A stretch of DNA of 64,000 nucleotides from Pseudomonas sp. PDM04. Lineage in GTDB: Bacteria; Pseudomonadota; Gammaproteobacteria; Pseudomonadales; Pseudomonadaceae. A program made the position numbers and the translations under genes. The notes below the pieces were generated by a model. That model did no database searches. It was not told the origin of the DNA and saw only the letters and a list, made by a program, of their open reading frames with translations. This document shows, one piece after another, positions 24,530 to 34,266 of this stretch. Numbering within the stretch: position 1 is the first letter of the stretch; every line of letters begins with the position of its first letter. The stretch covers positions 474,774-538,773 of the forward strand of contig NZ_JACVAI010000006.1 of assembly GCF_014851765.1 (NCBI RefSeq), in the 5' to 3' direction.

Positions 24530-25696
24530 TCACAGGTATTTGAGCCAGGCAATGTCCCGACGACGCGCTTTCAAGCCTGCGAACGCCTTGACCGGCCGAT
24601 ACAGGGCGATGGCCAGTACCACGGCGGCCAGCCACACCGCGCCGATCGAGCTGAAACCAAACCAGTTGCCCTGGTTCAGGCCGAACAGAGCCACCGCCAT
24701 GAGGTACAGCACCTTCAGCGCGTACAGGTGCAGCAGGTAGAAAAACATCGGCGCCGACCCGAATACCGCCAGGGGACGCAACCACCGACGCTGCTGCGCC
24801 CGCTCGAACCCCAGGAGCAGCAGGCAGCCGATGCTGAGGGTCAGAGCCAGGAACAGCAGCGATGGCGGGTACTTGGTGATGTTGAAAAAACCCATCAGCG
24901 TTTGCATGGACGACTCGCCCGCACTCCAGGGTTTTTCGCCGTAGCCGTTGAGAAAGCGCAGGGCCAGGAACCCGGCCAATCCGACGATACCGCCCATCAG
25001 CAAGGCGCGTTGGCGCACGCCGGCATCGGCCATTTTCCCGAACCACGGCCCCATGGCGTAGCCCAGGCCAATCACCCCGATCCACGGCAATAGCGGGTAC
25101 GAAGTGCGCAGCCGCAAGCCTTCGGACAGTTCGATCCAGCCGCGATCATGCAGGACCGCCCACGGCACGTGCAGCGCCGATTCGACGGGAAAATGCAGCG
25201 TGTCCAGCAGGTTGTGCCCGGCGATGATCACCACGCTCAGGAGCAGCAGCATCGGACGCGGCATCCAGACCAGTGCCGACAGCGCGATCATGCTCAGGCC
25301 GATGGCCCAGATCACCTGCAGGTAAATGACGGTCGGAGGCAGCTGGAAGGTCCAGGCGAAGTTCACCAGGGTGAATTCCAGCACCACCAGGAACAGCCCG
25401 CGCTTGAACAGGAAACCGCAGACATCGGACTTGCCGGCGTATTTCTCGCCGTACAGCCAGGCCGACAGCCCAGTCAGCAGCACGAACACCGGCGCGCACA
25501 GATGCGCCAGGGTGCGGCTGAAGAACAGCGCAGGCTCGGTGGTGGCGATGTTCATGGGATCGGCCACCTGATGATGCAGGAAGAAGGTCTCGCGCACGTG
25601 GTCGAGCAACATGAACAGGATCACCAGGCCCCTCAGTGCATCGATGCTGAGGAGACGGTCAACGGCGGGACGGGGTGGTACAAGGGTCATGGGCAT
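24530..25696 (-). CDS. DUF1624/heparan-alpha-glucosaminide N-acetyltransferase-like membrane protein
   Basis: The protein has about 388 residues and roughly ten membrane helices. It opens with the family motif RLLSIDALRGLVILFMLLDHVRE near the N-terminus, which contains the conserved Asp/Arg and His. Such proteins are acyltransferase-like or YeiB-like; the substrate is unknown. Starts at 25723 (GTG), 25696 or 25690 are all possible, since none has a strong ribosome site. It is a single gene, followed on the same strand by the nirB leader. Confidence 0.78.
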   Translation of the reverse strand: MPMTLVPPRPAVDRLLSIDALRGLVILFMLLDHVRETFFLHHQVADPMNIATTEPALFFSRTLAHLCAPVFVLLTGLSAWLYGEKYAGKSDVCGFLFKRGLFLVVLEFTLVNFAWTFQLPPTVIYLQVIWAIGLSMIALSALVWMPRPMLLLLSVVIIAGHNLLDTLHFPVESALHVPWAVLHDRGWIELSEGLRLRTSYPLLPWIGVIGLGYAMGPWFGKMADAGVRQRALLMGGIVGLAGFLALRFLNGYGEKPWSAGESSMQTLMGFFNITKYPPSLLFLALTLSIGCLLLLGFERAQQRRWLRPLAVFGSAPMFFYLLHLYALKVLYLMAVALFGLNQGNWFGFSSIGAVWLAAVVLAIALYRPVKAFAGLKARRRDIAWLKYL

Positions 25697-25770
25697 TTCG
25701 CACGGCGGGACAGGGGCGAGCACCTTATATTGTTACCCTATAACATCTCAACCCTTTTCCCACCTGTTTC

Positions 25771-25870
25771 CTGTAGGAGCGAGCTTGCTCGCGAATGACA
25801 CAAGCGCACCGCGGGCTGTCAGATGTCCAGCGTCATCGTTGGCGACCATCGCGAGCAGGCTCGCTCCCAC
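25771..25870. repeat. REP pair between two minus-strand genes
   Basis: Inverted REP cores CTGTAGGAGCGAGCTTGCTC and GCGAGCAGGCTCGCTCCCAC. The left copy has TAGGAG in place of TGGGAG. The pair fills most of the gap between the putative oxygenase gene and the acyltransferase gene. Confidence 0.88.
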
Positions 25871-25898
25871 TGGTCTGGCGTTATCCGGGCTCGCTCCC

Positions 25899-26813
25899 TC
25901 AGGTATCGGCAACGGTTGAGGGCCGGTGATACGGTTCGATGAAGCCACAGCCCAGGACTTCGTTCAGGCGTTTGCCGTCGCTCATCCGGCGGAACAACCC
26001 CGGGGTCTGCCAAGGGGCATGGCCGTCGATGTTCGGCGCGCCGAGGCCGGCCTGCACATCGGCGATCAGCACCGAACGGGTTTCGAACGAGAGCCGGGTC
26101 AGCCCGGTGCTGTTGCCGACGCCGGCATGGGCATGGGCTCCGGAAAAGGCGATCAGGCTGCCCGGTTCGATCTCCACCGCATTCCCCTCCTGTGCCGCAA
26201 TCGCTTCCAACAAATGCGGGATGGCCTCGTCGGCGTCCACGCTGTTGCGCCCGTCCTGGTGAGAGCGCTGGAGAATGGCGCGCATATCGAAACCGGCGCT
26301 CGAATTGTGCAGCGGCCGCTGCCAAAGCCCGGGGTACAGCGCAAACGTGCGCCCCGCCGTGATCGGATAGATCGGCGCCCACCAGTTGGTCTGCGCGTAC
26401 AGGTTCGAGCCCCAGGTATCGCGGTGGAAGGCGATGGTCGCCGTGGTGCGCGCACGCGGCCCGAGCGCATCAGGCTCGCGGTGCGGCTGGAAACGCAGGT
26501 GCAAGCGGTCGAAGGCCAGTGTCTGTCGATCGAACCCCAGGCTTTCGATGACGTCCCGCCACAGCCTGTGGATTTCAGGCGAATCAGCAAACTGCTGCTG
26601 ACACCTTGCGAACACCACCGTCTGCTGTTCATGGCTCAAGTGGCGATGAATGTGTTGCGGCAGCCAGGGATGCAGCGCGGCTTCCAGCATTTCCCGGGCG
26701 TATCCGACCAACGCGGCCATGGACGGCGAATCGCTGATGCGCAGGATCTCGCCGGCATAAATGCGGTCGTGGAACGGCCGAGCGGTGCCTGGAACAGCGA
26801 ATGGGCTGTACAT
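25899..26813 (-). CDS. Putative 2-oxoglutarate/Fe(II)-dependent oxygenase
   Basis: The 304-residue protein shows the residues expected of a phytanoyl-hydroxylase-like jelly roll: a proximal iron-binding HxD in IAFHRDTWGSN, a distal His in FSGAHAHAGVGNS, and an Arg about ten residues later (LSFETR) that could bind 2-oxoglutarate. There is no signal peptide. I do not recognise a characterised orthologue, so the substrate is open. It stands alone, with the YdiJ-type dehydrogenase ending on the other side and co-directional. Confidence 0.65.
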   Translation of the reverse strand: MYSPFAVPGTARPFHDRIYAGEILRISDSPSMAALVGYAREMLEAALHPWLPQHIHRHLSHEQQTVVFARCQQQFADSPEIHRLWRDVIESLGFDRQTLAFDRLHLRFQPHREPDALGPRARTTATIAFHRDTWGSNLYAQTNWWAPIYPITAGRTFALYPGLWQRPLHNSSAGFDMRAILQRSHQDGRNSVDADEAIPHLLEAIAAQEGNAVEIEPGSLIAFSGAHAHAGVGNSTGLTRLSFETRSVLIADVQAGLGAPNIDGHAPWQTPGLFRRMSDGKRLNEVLGCGFIEPYHRPSTVADT

Positions 26814-26900
26814 GAGCGGGGTTTCCCTGAAGAGACACCCCTCGACTTTAGAAGCCTGCTGCCCCTGGCGACAGTACCAGGCCGGAGAAAAAAATGCGGA

Positions 26901-29900
26901 TCAGCCCCCTACCCGCCCGCAATGCTCCAACAACGCCTCCAGCGGATGACGCAATTGCCTGTCCGCCTGGCGCTTGACCTGGCTGCGGCAGGAATAACCC
27001 GTCGCCAGCGCCTCCCCGGGCTTGTCCAGCTTGCTCGCCCAGGACTGCTCGAAGAGGGTTCGCGAAGTGTCCCGGTTCCGTGCCTCATGGCCGTAAGTGC
27101 CGGACATGCCGCAGCAGCCGGTCGCTTCCGCCACCAGTGTGAGCCCCAGTTTTGCGAACACCGCCTGCCACTGCGAAGTGCTGGCCGGGGCATTGGTTTT
27201 CTCGGTGCAATGGGCCAACAAGCGGAAGGTCTGGCTCACCGGGCGGGGATTGTCGGGCAAGGCGTCCAGCAACCATTCCTGGGGCAACAACACCTTGGGG
27301 CAATCCTCAAGCCCCGGCACTTTCTGGTATTCCTGGCGGTAGACCAGGGTCATCGCCGGGTCCAGGCCCACCAGCGGCACGCCGCAATCGGCCAGTGCCT
27401 TGAGCTGATTGCCGTTGCGGATCGCCGCCTTGGCGAAGGCTCCGAGGAACCCCTGAACATGCAACGGCTTGCCGTTGGCACTGTACGGCGCCAGGAACAC
27501 CCGATAGCCCAGTTGATGCGCAAGCTGGATGAAATTCGCCAGCAACGGGGTTTCGAAGTAGCGGGTGAACGCATCCTGCACCAGTACCACGCTGCGTTGA
27601 CGTTGCGCGGCGGTGAGCTCGCGCAGGGCCGGTACGCTGGCGACTGCGACCTTGCAACGGGTCAGCGTGGTCTGCAAGTCGAAGCGATGAAGCAGCGGGC
27701 TGTCGACCATGCCGACGTGACGCTCGAGCAAGCGGCTGATCCATTTCGAGCCCATCACGGCGTTGTACAGGCCGGGCGCGTAAGCCATGTAAGGGATGGT
27801 GAATTCCAGCGAGCCGATCAGGTAATCGCGTAGCGGACGTTGGTAGCGACCGTGGTAAAGCTCGAGAAAGCGCGAACGGAATTCCGGAACGTTGACCTTG
27901 ATCGGGCATTGCCCGGCACAGGATTTACAGGCTAGGCAGCCGGCCATGGCGTCGTAGACTTCATGGGAAAAATCCGCCTGGCCACGGGAACGCGCCAGGT
28001 TGTTGGCCAGCCGGGTGGGCAGGCCGCGCAGCCACGACACCTTGCTCCGTGCGGCCGCCAGTACGTCAATGTTGGCTGCGCCTTGCAGGCGCAACCACTC
28101 GCGAATCAACGACGCCCGGCCCTTGGGCGAATGCTGGCGTTCTCGGGTGGCTTTCCACGACGGGCACATGGCGTCGTTGGGGTCATAGTTGTAGCAGGCG
28201 CCATTGCCGTTGCAGTGCACGGCGCTGCCGAAGCTTTGCCAGACACGCTCGTCGATTTGCCGGTCGAGATCGCCGCGCAAGGTCACTTCATTGACTTTGA
28301 GCAAACCCTGGGCAGCGTCCGGCGGCGTGCAGATCTTGCCGGGGTTGAGCTGATTGTGCGGATCGAAGGCGCCCTTGAGCGCTTGCAGGGCCGGGTACAG
28401 CTCACCAAAAAACGCCGGCACGTATTCCGAACGCAGCCCCTTGCCGTGCTCGCCCCACAGCAGCCCGCCATAGCGCTGGGTCAGCTCGGCCACCGCATCG
28501 GAAATCGGCTTGACCAGTGCAGCCTGGGCCGGGTCTTTCATGTCCAGCGCCGGACGCACGTGCAACACCCCGGCGTCGACGTGACCGAACATGCCATAGG
28601 CCAGGCCATGGCTGTCGAGCAAGGCGCGGAACTCGGCAATGTAGTCGGCGAGTTTTTCCGGCGGCACCGCGGTGTCTTCCACGAACGGCTGCGGGCGAAC
28701 CTCGCCTTCGACGTTGCCCAGCAGCCCGACCGAACGCTTGCGCATGGTGTAGACGCGGGTCACGGCTTCAGCGCCTTCGGCCAGGGTGTGGCCCAGTCGC
28801 TCGATGGTCGTATCGGCTTGCAGGTGCGCCACGAATGCGGCCACGTCGGCATTCACCTGCGCCACGTCTTCGCCGCTGAACTCCACCAGGTTGATGCCCA
28901 GGGTCGCGCGCTCGGCGTCGCTCGGGAAATACTCGGCGACGCTGTGCCAGACGATGTCCTTCATCGCCAGCAGCAACACCTTGGAGTCCACGGTTTCAAT
29001 GGACAGCGGCTTGTGCGCCAGCAACGCGTTGGCATCGCGCAGCGCATCCATGAAGCTGCTGTAGCGCACGTTCACCAACACCGAATACTTGGGAATCGGC
29101 AATACGTTGAGCTTGGCTTCGACGATGTAGCCCAGCGAGCCTTCCGCGCCGCACAGCACACTGTTGAGGTTGAAGCGGCCCTGCTCGTCGCGCAGGTGCG
29201 CCAGGTCGTAGCCGGTGAGGCAGCGGTTGAGTTTGGGGAACACCGATTCGATCAGGTCGGCCTGGGTTTCCTGGATGTGGCGCGCCGTGCGGTACACCTC
29301 GCCGATGCGACCGGACCGGGCGCACGCCGCCGCAAGCTCGGCCTCGGTCAGCGGCTGGCTGTGCAACTGTTCCCCGCCGAGCAGCACGCTGTGCAACTCG
29401 AGGACGTGGTCACGCGTCTTGCCATAGGTGCAGCTGCCCTGGCCGCTGGCGTCGGTGTTGATCATGCCACCCACCGTGGCGCGGTTGGACGTCGACAGCT
29501 CCGGGGCGAAGAACAGCCCATGGGGCTTGAGCGCGGCGTTGAGCTGGTCCTTGACCACCCCCGCCTGCACCCTGACCCAGCGCTCGGCGACGTTGATTTC
29601 CAGCACCTTGTTCATGTGTCGCGACAGGTCGACAACGATGCCGTCGGTCAATGACTGGCCGTTGGTCCCGGTGCCGCCGCCCCGTGGCGTCAGTTTGATC
29701 GGCTGAAAACGCGGTTCGGCCATCAGGGCCGCAAGACGCACGATGTCGTCCGCGTCCAGCGGGAACACCGCCGCCTGCGGCAGGCGCTGGTAGATCGAGT
29801 TGTCGGTCGCCAGCACGGTGCGGGTGGCGTAGTCGGCGCTGATTTGACCGCGAAAGCCGCTGGCTTGCAGGGCCTGCAGAAATTCCGGGTAGTGCTGCGC

Positions 29901-29930
29901 GGGCGTAACGGTCGTCAGTTGGGCGATCAT
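26901..29930 (-). CDS. ydiJ: YdiJ-type FAD-binding and Fe-S oxidoreductase (D-2-hydroxyacid dehydrogenase)
   Basis: The protein has 1009 residues. An N-terminal FAD_binding_4 domain (about 40-270, with TPRGGGTGTNGQSL) is followed by a FAD-oxidase C-terminal domain (about 270-550). A ferredoxin-like 4Fe-4S region comes next (CLACKSCAGQCP, about 680), and a CCG domain is near the end (CCGMSGTYG). Relatives oxidise D-2-hydroxyglutarate or other D-2-hydroxyacids and pass electrons to the respiratory chain. GTG 29948 and ATG 29945 are alternative starts; I prefer the ATG at 29930. The divergent LysR gene is a likely regulator. Confidence 0.85.
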   Translation of the reverse strand: MIAQLTTVTPAQHYPEFLQALQASGFRGQISADYATRTVLATDNSIYQRLPQAAVFPLDADDIVRLAALMAEPRFQPIKLTPRGGGTGTNGQSLTDGIVVDLSRHMNKVLEINVAERWVRVQAGVVKDQLNAALKPHGLFFAPELSTSNRATVGGMINTDASGQGSCTYGKTRDHVLELHSVLLGGEQLHSQPLTEAELAAACARSGRIGEVYRTARHIQETQADLIESVFPKLNRCLTGYDLAHLRDEQGRFNLNSVLCGAEGSLGYIVEAKLNVLPIPKYSVLVNVRYSSFMDALRDANALLAHKPLSIETVDSKVLLLAMKDIVWHSVAEYFPSDAERATLGINLVEFSGEDVAQVNADVAAFVAHLQADTTIERLGHTLAEGAEAVTRVYTMRKRSVGLLGNVEGEVRPQPFVEDTAVPPEKLADYIAEFRALLDSHGLAYGMFGHVDAGVLHVRPALDMKDPAQAALVKPISDAVAELTQRYGGLLWGEHGKGLRSEYVPAFFGELYPALQALKGAFDPHNQLNPGKICTPPDAAQGLLKVNEVTLRGDLDRQIDERVWQSFGSAVHCNGNGACYNYDPNDAMCPSWKATRERQHSPKGRASLIREWLRLQGAANIDVLAAARSKVSWLRGLPTRLANNLARSRGQADFSHEVYDAMAGCLACKSCAGQCPIKVNVPEFRSRFLELYHGRYQRPLRDYLIGSLEFTIPYMAYAPGLYNAVMGSKWISRLLERHVGMVDSPLLHRFDLQTTLTRCKVAVASVPALRELTAAQRQRSVVLVQDAFTRYFETPLLANFIQLAHQLGYRVFLAPYSANGKPLHVQGFLGAFAKAAIRNGNQLKALADCGVPLVGLDPAMTLVYRQEYQKVPGLEDCPKVLLPQEWLLDALPDNPRPVSQTFRLLAHCTEKTNAPASTSQWQAVFAKLGLTLVAEATGCCGMSGTYGHEARNRDTSRTLFEQSWASKLDKPGEALATGYSCRSQVKRQADRQLRHPLEALLEHCGRVGG

Positions 29931-30076
29931 CGTGGCGGATCTCATCACGGGACTGTCAAAATACTTGTCGCCTGAGCATTAATAGGTCAGCCTCAGGTCG
30001 TTGGTTTTGCCAATGATCCCGCAGGCTCCGGCGCAGGACAAACGGATAAATTCCCCGCTATCGATGACTTTTTTGA

Positions 30077-30961
30077 ATGAATTACCGCCATCTCACCCCT
30101 TCGATGTCGTTACTGCTGGCCTTCGAGGCCGCCGCCCGGCATGAAAGCTACACCCGCGCCGCGATGGAACTGTCGCTGACCCAGAGTGCGGTCAGCCGCC
30201 AGGTCCAGGCGCTGGAGCAGCAATTGGGCCTGACCTTGTTCCGCCGCGAAGGCCGGCAGGTGCAGTTGACCGACGTCGGGCGTCTTTACCAGCGGGAAAT
30301 GAGCGAAGCGCTGGGACGCATCCGCAGCGCCACGTTGCAGGCCATGGCGTATCAATCCGGCAGCGGCACCTTGCGCCTGGCCACCTTGCCGACGTTCGGT
30401 TCGAAATGGTTGCTGCCGCGTCTGCATGATTTCTACAGGAATCACCCGGGCGTGCTGGTGCACATCCATTCCAGGATCGACGCCGTCGACTTTGAATCCA
30501 GCGGCATCGACGCCGCCATCGTCGTCGGTTCGGCCGACATGCCAGGTTTGATCAGCCATCGCCTGCACACCGAAGAACTGATGGTGGTCATTTCCCCGCA
30601 AGCGGCCGAAACCCAGGACAACTGGACCCCGGAGCGCATCGGCGGGCAGACCTTGCTCAATGTCGCGAACAACGCCAACGTCTGGGGCGAGTGGTTCAGC
30701 CACCACGGCCTGCCCCATCGCATGATGCGCCTGGGGCCAAGCTTCGAACTCACCTCACACCTGATCCAGGCGGTCAGGGCCGGCATCGGTATCGGCCTGG
30801 TGCCACGCATCCTGGTGACCGACGAACTGGCGAACGCGGAGCTGATCAGCCTCGACCTGCCGTTCGCCAGCCAGCGCAGCTACTACCTGGCCTACCCGCC
30901 ACGCAACGAAATGCTGCCCTCGCTCGTGGCGTTTCGTTCGTGGCTGCTGGAGCAGATTTGA
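30077..30961 (+). CDS. LysR-family regulator (GcvA-like)
   Basis: The 294-residue protein has an N-terminal winged helix-turn-helix (about residues 10-68, RAAMELSLTQSAVSRQVQALEQQLG). A LysR substrate-binding domain follows, with the GcvA-type FGSKWLLPRL segment. It is divergent from the YdiJ-type gene across 146 bases, the usual arrangement for a LysR protein and its target. The amidase gene ends nine bases after it on the other strand. The effector is unknown. Confidence 0.9.
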   Translation: MNYRHLTPSMSLLLAFEAAARHESYTRAAMELSLTQSAVSRQVQALEQQLGLTLFRREGRQVQLTDVGRLYQREMSEALGRIRSATLQAMAYQSGSGTLRLATLPTFGSKWLLPRLHDFYRNHPGVLVHIHSRIDAVDFESSGIDAAIVVGSADMPGLISHRLHTEELMVVISPQAAETQDNWTPERIGGQTLLNVANNANVWGEWFSHHGLPHRMMRLGPSFELTSHLIQAVRAGIGIGLVPRILVTDELANAELISLDLPFASQRSYYLAYPPRNEMLPSLVAFRSWLLEQI

Positions 30962-30970
30962 ATCGCAGGG

Positions 30971-32515
30971 TCAGCGGCCCAGGAAGGCGTAGCCAAGGCT
31001 CACAACCTTGGCATCTTCGCCATAGCCGCCCAGGAACGACACACCGACCGGCAGATTGCCCTTGATGGTGCCGGCCGGAACCGTGATCTCGGGGAACCCT
31101 GTCGCCGAGGCAATGTAAGACGAGGCGTAGGTATCGCCGGCATGGCAGACGTAACTGTCATCGGTCACGCCATGCACCACCGAGGCCGGGCAATTGATGG
31201 TCGCGAAGAACAGGCTGTCCACCTTGTTCCTGCGCATGATGTCTGTCAGCTGCGCACGCAACTGCGGGATCTTGCGCGACAGGATCGAGATGTACTGCGG
31301 CGAATCGGTGCTGTCGGTTTTCGCCAGCGCTTCCAGCCCGGCCAGGCGTGCCGGGTTCATGCCGTGCGCGCCGTTCTCGGCCTGGTTGCTTCTGGCCCGC
31401 TCGAGAAACTGCGCCAGCGTGCGCGGCTGACTCGCATCGAGGGTGCCCAGGTAGCGCTCGAACTGCGGCTTGAACTCGCTTTCCCCCACCGGGCCGAGCA
31501 CATCGCTCCAGAGCGTTTCAAAGGCCTTTGGCAACTCGATGGCGACCACCCGGGCACCGCGCTTGCCGAGGGTTTCCTGCGCAGACTGGAACACCTGATC
31601 CACTTCGGGATTGGCGCCTTTGAAGTTGCTGATCACGCCGATGGTCTTGCCCTTGAGCGAAGCCCCCTTCAGCGCTTGCTCGAATTTGATGGTGTCAGAC
31701 GCAAGGTCCAGGGTCGCGGCATCGTGGTTGTCCGGGCCCTTGATCGCGTCCAGCACAATGGCCTGATCCAGAACGCTGCTGGTAATCACGCCACCGGTAT
31801 CGAACGCCAGCGACAGCGGAATGATGCCGCTGCGACTGATCAGCCCCAGCGACGGCCGGAAACCGACCGTGCCGGTGACGCTCGCCGGAGCGCGTATCGA
31901 ACCGCTGGTGTCCGACCCCAGCGCAAACGGCGCAAACGCCGCCGCCACGGACGCGGCTGAGCCACTGCTGGAGCCGGAAGCATCGCGCCGGGTGTTTTTC
32001 GGGTTGAGCGTCTGGCCGCCAAACGAGCTGTAGCCAAACCAGCCGAACGACGCGGCCAGCTCCGACAGGTTGGCTTTGCCCAGCAGAATCGCCTGCCCGT
32101 CGATCAGCTTCTTCACCGTGAATGCGTCCTGGCTCGGCACGGACGAGCGCAGGACGTAGGAGCCTCCCGAAGTGACCAGGCCAGCGGTATCGAAATTGTC
32201 CTTGACCACGAAAGGAATGCCGGCCAGCGGTGCGAATCGCGCATTGGGGGTTTTCTGCCTCCGGGCATCCCACTGGCGGGCCTGCTCGATGGCCTGTTCA
32301 TTGACCGTCACCAGCGCATTGATGTTCTGGCCCTGGTGGTTGTTCGCCCGGATGTTGTCCAGATAGTGCCTGACCAATTGCTCGGAACTGATGTCGCCCT
32401 TGTCCAGTGCCTGGCGCATATCGGCCAGGGTCATGCGATCGATGCCGTTATCGGCATGGGCACTGGCCGCCAACACCAGCAACGAGCAAGCCACAAACTG
32501 TTTATTCAACTGCAT
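30971..32515 (-). CDS. Exported amidase (amidase-signature family)
   Basis: The 514-residue protein has a Sec signal (MQLNKQFVACSLLVLAASAHA), so it should act in the periplasm. The Ser-Ser-Lys triad of the amidase-signature family is present: Lys105 (FVVKDNFDTAG), Ser183/184 (SGSSSGSA) and Ser206 (SDTSGSIRAP). It is last in a minus-strand run after an osmoprotectant-type ABC transporter, so it may release the transporter's ligand from an amide. The exact substrate is not visible. Family members split amides of many kinds. Confidence 0.85.
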   Translation of the reverse strand: MQLNKQFVACSLLVLAASAHADNGIDRMTLADMRQALDKGDISSEQLVRHYLDNIRANNHQGQNINALVTVNEQAIEQARQWDARRQKTPNARFAPLAGIPFVVKDNFDTAGLVTSGGSYVLRSSVPSQDAFTVKKLIDGQAILLGKANLSELAASFGWFGYSSFGGQTLNPKNTRRDASGSSSGSAASVAAAFAPFALGSDTSGSIRAPASVTGTVGFRPSLGLISRSGIIPLSLAFDTGGVITSSVLDQAIVLDAIKGPDNHDAATLDLASDTIKFEQALKGASLKGKTIGVISNFKGANPEVDQVFQSAQETLGKRGARVVAIELPKAFETLWSDVLGPVGESEFKPQFERYLGTLDASQPRTLAQFLERARSNQAENGAHGMNPARLAGLEALAKTDSTDSPQYISILSRKIPQLRAQLTDIMRRNKVDSLFFATINCPASVVHGVTDDSYVCHAGDTYASSYIASATGFPEITVPAGTIKGNLPVGVSFLGGYGEDAKVVSLGYAFLGR

Positions 32516-32651
32516 GGGATATATCTCCGAAGAACGACAGGCGAACGCAATGAGACCACGCCTCCCGGGGTTGGCGCAGGGCTGTGAACGGATCGAAAAA
32601 AAGGCCAGCGGGATTCAGCTGGCCCTGAGTGACGGGAACGTCACTGGCAAA

Positions 32652-33551
32652 TCACTGGATCAACTTGTTCTGCTGCAGGAATTCCCTGGACACGCTCTCG
32701 ATCGACTCGCGGCCGACATCGACGCGGGAGTTGAGACCGGCGATGGTGTCGTCGTCGAGCCTGGCAGACAGAGCATTGAGCAACTCGCCGACCTTCGGGT
32801 TCTCCTTGAAGACTTCAGTGCGAATGACGGGCGTCAGCGCGTAGCTGGGGAAAAAGCCCTTGTCGTCCTTGAGCACCACGAATCCAAAGGCCGGAATCCG
32901 CCCATCGGTCGACAGCACCAGGGCCACATTCACCTGACCGTCCCTGAGCGCCTGGTACGTGAGGCCGCCGTCCATTCGTACGACATTCTTGCGCTCGAAC
33001 TCGAACTGATACATTTCCTGGAGAGGACGCAAGCCGTCGGTGCGCGAAAAGAACTCGGCGTTGGATGCGAACTTGTAGCTTTTGCCGGCGCCGATGTTTT
33101 TCGCCAGGTCGCTGATCGAGGCAATGCCCTCTTTTTCAGCCTCATCCTTGCGCATCGCGAAAGCATAGGTGTTGTTGGCTTTCGAAGGGTTCAACCAGGT
33201 GATGCCCTTCTGTGCATCAAGGGTACTGATCCGCTTGTAGGTTTCATCGGCATCGAGCTTGTCGGTCACCTTGTTGTAGATCACCAGCGAAGTGCCGGTG
33301 TATTCCCAATACACATCGACCTGACCATTCTCCTGCGCTGCACGCAGGACGGAGGAACCCAGGTCCGCGCGCTTGTCGACACTGTAGCCATTGGCGCGCA
33401 ACAGTTGGGAGGTCATTTCAGCCACCAGTTGCTGCTCGGTGAATTTTTTCCCGCCCACCACAATCGTGCTGTTGGCAGAAGCGCTGCCCATAAACCCCAA
33501 AACAAGACTCAGCGTAAACAACAGCCTGGCCAGGATTCGATCCGTCATCAT
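32652..33551 (-). CDS. Glycine betaine/osmoprotectant-type ABC binding protein
   Basis: The 299-residue periplasmic binding protein of the OpuAC/OsmF type has signal MMTDRILARLLFTLSLVLGFMGSASA, cut before NSTIVVGG. It has typical KFTEQQLVAEMTSQLLRANG and DVYWEYTGTSLV segments. Aromatic residues suited to cation-pi binding of a quaternary amine are present. It follows the second permease after 40 bases. GAGG lies just before ATG-ATG. The ligand may be a betaine, choline derivative or similar. Confidence 0.88.
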   Translation of the reverse strand: MMTDRILARLLFTLSLVLGFMGSASANSTIVVGGKKFTEQQLVAEMTSQLLRANGYSVDKRADLGSSVLRAAQENGQVDVYWEYTGTSLVIYNKVTDKLDADETYKRISTLDAQKGITWLNPSKANNTYAFAMRKDEAEKEGIASISDLAKNIGAGKSYKFASNAEFFSRTDGLRPLQEMYQFEFERKNVVRMDGGLTYQALRDGQVNVALVLSTDGRIPAFGFVVLKDDKGFFPSYALTPVIRTEVFKENPKVGELLNALSARLDDDTIAGLNSRVDVGRESIESVSREFLQQNKLIQ

Positions 33552-33591
33552 GCACCTCGTAATTATTGATTTATGTACATTGTCTTGCCGC

Positions 33592-34266
33592 TCAATCGCG
33601 CCCGGCCAACCGCAAGCCCCGCGACACCGCCAGCGTTTGAATCACGCCACAACCCAGGTCCACGGCGATGGCCAGAATGGCGGTCGAGGCGGCTCCGGCC
33701 AGCATCATGCCGAAGTCGTTCAGGTCGATGCCGGTAAAGATCAACTCGCCCAGTCCTCCCCCACCGACCAGGAACGCCAACGGCGCAGTCCCGACGTTGA
33801 TGGCGAGCGCCGTGCGGATGCCGGCGAATATGACGTTCATCGCATTGGGGATTTCAACTTTCCACAACGTTTCGGCGGGCGTCATGCCCATGGCTTCCGC
33901 CGCTTCGATCAGATGCGCCGGTACCGAGCGCAACCCTTCGTAGGTGTTGACGGCCACCGGCAACAGCGTGGCGACGAACAAGCCGATGATGGCCGCGCCG
34001 CTGCCCACGCCGATGAGGCTCATGGCCAGGGCCAGCAGCGCCAGCTTGGGTATCGCCTGCCCGACATTGAGAAACTGCATGCTGGCCATGGCGTAACGCT
34101 GGTTCGCGGGACGGCTCATCCACACGCCCAACGGCAGTGCCACGGCCAGCGCAAGCACACCGCTGACGGCGACGATCTGCAGGTGCTGAACCGTCAGGTA
34201 GCTGATATCGCCCCAGTAATACTGGAGCCCCTGCCAAAATCTGCTGATCAGCTCGGACATGATCAA
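33592..34266 (-). CDS. Osmoprotectant-type ABC permease (second)
   Basis: This is a 224-residue inner-membrane permease with five to six helices and the EAA-type loop AAEAMGMTPAETLWKVEIPNA. It belongs to the OpuCB/OpuCD or YehW/YehY type and pairs with the other permease in this cluster. Its start overlaps the stop of the ATPase gene. Confidence 0.88.
   Translation of the reverse strand: MIMSELISRFWQGLQYYWGDISYLTVQHLQIVAVSGVLALAVALPLGVWMSRPANQRYAMASMQFLNVGQAIPKLALLALAMSLIGVGSGAAIIGLFVATLLPVAVNTYEGLRSVPAHLIEAAEAMGMTPAETLWKVEIPNAMNVIFAGIRTALAINVGTAPLAFLVGGGGLGELIFTGIDLNDFGMMLAGAASTAILAIAVDLGCGVIQTLAVSRGLRLAGRD

Noticed and set aside
27963..29654. Open frame opposite the YdiJ-type gene
   Set aside because: Antisense mirror frame with no domain motif.
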